A stretch of DNA of 6,232 nt from Alphaproteobacteria bacterium MarineAlpha3_Bin3. Its GTDB lineage: Bacteria; Pseudomonadota; Alphaproteobacteria; Rhodospirillales; Casp-alpha2. A program made the translations under genes and the position numbers. Below, one piece after another: positions 4,819 to 6,232 of the stretch (position 1 is its first letter; every line of letters starts with the position of its first letter). The notes under the pieces are model-generated. The model was not told the origin of the DNA and did no database searches. It saw nothing but the letters and a program-made list of their open reading frames with translations. The DNA lies in the NCBI GenBank assembly GCA_002938075.1, contig PTLK01000122.1, positions 1-6,232 on the forward strand. Direction: 5' to 3'.

Positions 4819-5883
4819 TCAAAGCGCCTCTTCGACGGCCTTGCCAAGCTCGGCGGTCGTTGCCTTGCCCCCCATGTCGGAGGTCTTGACGTCTCTGGCC
4901 TTTATCACTTTCTCGATCGCCGTGACGATCGCCGCCGAGGCCTCTTCCTGGCCCAGGTGTTCCAGCATCATCGCCGCCGACCAGATCTGTCCGATCGGGT
5001 TGGCGATGCCTTTTCCGGCGATGTCCGGGGCCGAGCCATGCACCGGCTCGAACATCGAAGGAAAGTCCTTTTCCGGGTTGATGTTGGCCCCCGGCGCGAT
5101 GCCGATGGTGCCGGCAATCGCCGGGCCCAGGTCCGACAGGATATCGCCGAACAGGTTTGAGCCGACCACCACGTCGAACCAATCCGGGTTGCGGACGAAG
5201 TGGGCGGTAAGGATATCGATGTGGAATTTATCGGTGGAGACGTCCGGGTATTCAGCGCCGATGGCCTCGAAGCGCTCGTCCCAAAAGGGCATGGAATGGA
5301 TAATGCCGTTGGACTTGGTCGCCGACGTCAGGTGCTTGCGCTCCCGTGTCCGCGCCAATTCGAAGGCGTAGCGCATGATGCGGTCGCAGCCCTGGCGGGT
5401 GAAGATGTTCTGCTGCACCGCCATTTCGGCGTCGGTTCCCTGATAAAGGCGGCCGCCGATTTGCGAATATTCGCCTTCGTTGTTTTCGCGCACGATCAGG
5501 AAATCGATATCCCCCGGTTCCCGGCCCGCCAAGGGGCATGCCATGCCTTCGAACAGGCGCACCGGGCGTAGCGCCACGTATTGCCGGAATTGACGCCGGA
5601 TGGGGATCAGCAGACCCCACAACGAAACGTGATCGGGCACCCCCGGAAACCCGACGGCGCCCAACAGGATGGCGTCATGGTTGCTGATCTGGGCCAGCCC
5701 GTCGCCGGGCATCATGGCGCCCTCTTTGGCGAACCTTTCGCAGCTCCAGTCCTTTTCGTCGAAGGCGCAGGCAAAATCGAACTGCCGCCCCGCCGCCTCC
5801 AGCACCCGGATGGCTTCGGGCACCACTTCCTTGCCGATCCCATCGCCGGGAATGACGGCGATTTTATAGGCCTTGGTCGTCAT
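4819..5883 (-). CDS. tartrate/D-malate dehydrogenase (isopropylmalate dehydrogenase superfamily)
   Basis: A 354-residue cytoplasmic NAD-dependent beta-decarboxylating dehydrogenase. The subgroup is shown by VGFPGVPDHVSLWGLLIPIR (77-96), which fits tartrate dehydrogenase/decarboxylase (TtuC type) and D-malate dehydrogenase (DmlA type) rather than LeuB. Further hallmarks: IPGDGIG (11-17), substrate-binding arginines near R96, R100, R106 and R132, VRENNEGEYSQIGGR with catalytic Y139, SATKSNG with catalytic K190, metal-binding aspartates D223, D247 and D251, and the NAD loop EPVHGSAPDIAGKGIANPIG (279-298). These enzymes oxidise D-malate to pyruvate or act on tartrate isomers, needing a divalent metal and a monovalent cation. 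Length matches the family. The ATG at 5883 has AAGGA six bases upstream. Its first 20 bases overlap the end of the GNAT gene, suggesting translational coupling. Preferred substrate cannot be fixed from sequence. Confidence 0.93.
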   Translation of the reverse strand: MTTKAYKIAVIPGDGIGKEVVPEAIRVLEAAGRQFDFACAFDEKDWSCERFAKEGAMMPGDGLAQISNHDAILLGAVGFPGVPDHVSLWGLLIPIRRQFRQYVALRPVRLFEGMACPLAGREPGDIDFLIVRENNEGEYSQIGGRLYQGTDAEMAVQQNIFTRQGCDRIMRYAFELARTRERKHLTSATKSNGIIHSMPFWDERFEAIGAEYPDVSTDKFHIDILTAHFVRNPDWFDVVVGSNLFGDILSDLGPAIAGTIGIAPGANINPEKDFPSMFEPVHGSAPDIAGKGIANPIGQIWSAAMMLEHLGQEEASAAIVTAIEKVIKARDVKTSDMGGKATTAELGKAVEEAL

Positions 5884-6232
5884 CTTGGTTCCTTTTCGTC
5901 CGGCGGATGCCGAAACAGTTGTCGAATTTCTCCAGCCCCGCCTTGCGGTAATAATCCATTCCGTCCGGGGCGGAAAGCAGAAGCAACGCCACCTTGCCGC
6001 CGCCCGACGCTTCCTGAGTGCGGCGCATCAGCTCCTTGCCGATGCCCTGGCGCTGGCATTCCCGGTCGACGGCCAGATCGGACAGGTAACAGCAATAGGC
6101 GAAATCGGTGACCGAACGCGCCACGCCGACGAGCCGCCCTTCGCCGTCCCGGGCCGAAATCACCAGATCGGCGTTTTCGACCATGCCCCGGATGACGCCG
6201 GGCTCATCCACGGGGCGGCGCGCCGCCAGGCC
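5864..6232 (-). CDS. GNAT family N-acetyltransferase, 5' end outside window
   Basis: The last 122 codons of an acetyltransferase gene. The frame is open to the right edge, so it is partial at its N-terminus; a GTG at 6211 could be mistaken for the start, but the residues before it (GLAARRP) continue a typical GNAT N-terminal helix. The acetyl-CoA-binding motif A is clear: YLSDLAVDRECQRQGIGKEL, with the Q/R-x-x-G-x-G loop as QRQGIG. It is followed by a strand VALLLLSAP and the DYYRKAGLEKFDNCFGI motif near the C-terminus. Such small enzymes acetylate amines on metabolites or proteins; the substrate is unknown. The stop codon lies inside the dehydrogenase gene start (20-bp overlap), so it is the upstream partner in that operon. 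Confidence 0.87.
   Translation of the reverse strand, partial: GLAARRPVDEPGVIRGMVENADLVISARDGEGRLVGVARSVTDFAYCCYLSDLAVDRECQRQGIGKELMRRTQEASGGGKVALLLLSAPDGMDYYRKAGLEKFDNCFGIRRTKRNQDDDQGL

Noticed and set aside
4382..5371. 329-codon plus-strand open frame
   Set aside because: It is antisense to the DUF2141 and dehydrogenase genes, both of which have clear family motifs.

Overview
The window most likely comes from an alphaproteobacterium, probably near Rhodospirillales. The coding part is GC-rich. The bases at the left edge, read on the minus strand, match the start of an alphaproteobacterial 16S rRNA (AACTTGAGAGTTT). The proteins have an alphaproteobacterial flavour, but the genus cannot be named from this sequence.

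Layout, left to right. (1) Positions 1-296 are the upstream end of a ribosomal RNA operon transcribed leftward out of the window. It has a strong sigma-70 promoter (TTGACA, 17 bp, TAGAAC), a leader of about 245 nt with a near-consensus boxA antitermination site, several hairpins, and the first ~14 bases of 16S rRNA. No protein gene is supported here. (2) Positions 297-784 are non-coding. They hold a two-unit 20-bp tandem repeat (TTTAGGGGACAG...), inverted-repeat debris that looks like a mobile-element or REP-type remnant, and a weak rightward promoter. (3) Positions 815-2630 are a rightward two-gene unit: a small lipoprotein of unknown function with a proline-rich tail, then a CaiB/BaiF family (class III) CoA-transferase 7 nt downstream. 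(4) The 97-bp convergent gap holds a UUCG-loop hairpin that folds fully only in the leftward transcript, so it is probably the terminator of the next gene. (5) Positions 2728-4098, leftward, encode a modular lipoprotein: TPR, three SHOCT-like helical hairpins, and a C-terminal SPOR domain. Its upstream region carries two inverted repeats. (6) Positions 4328-6232 are a tight leftward cluster: a GNAT acetyltransferase (5' end outside the window), a tartrate/D-malate dehydrogenase of the isopropylmalate dehydrogenase superfamily, and a secreted DUF2141 protein.

How the genes relate. The lipoprotein and CoA-transferase are probably co-transcribed, with no obvious functional link. The GNAT gene overlaps the start of the dehydrogenase gene by 20 bp and the DUF2141 gene follows after 14 bp, so these three look like one operon centred on a 2-hydroxyacid oxidative decarboxylase. 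The SPOR lipoprotein appears to be separately controlled and is most likely an envelope protein that contacts peptidoglycan. No defence system, CRISPR array, prophage or intact transposon is visible. The least ordinary items are the rRNA leader, which can pair with the 16S 5' end, the triple-SHOCT/SPOR lipoprotein, and the paired palindromes upstream of it.
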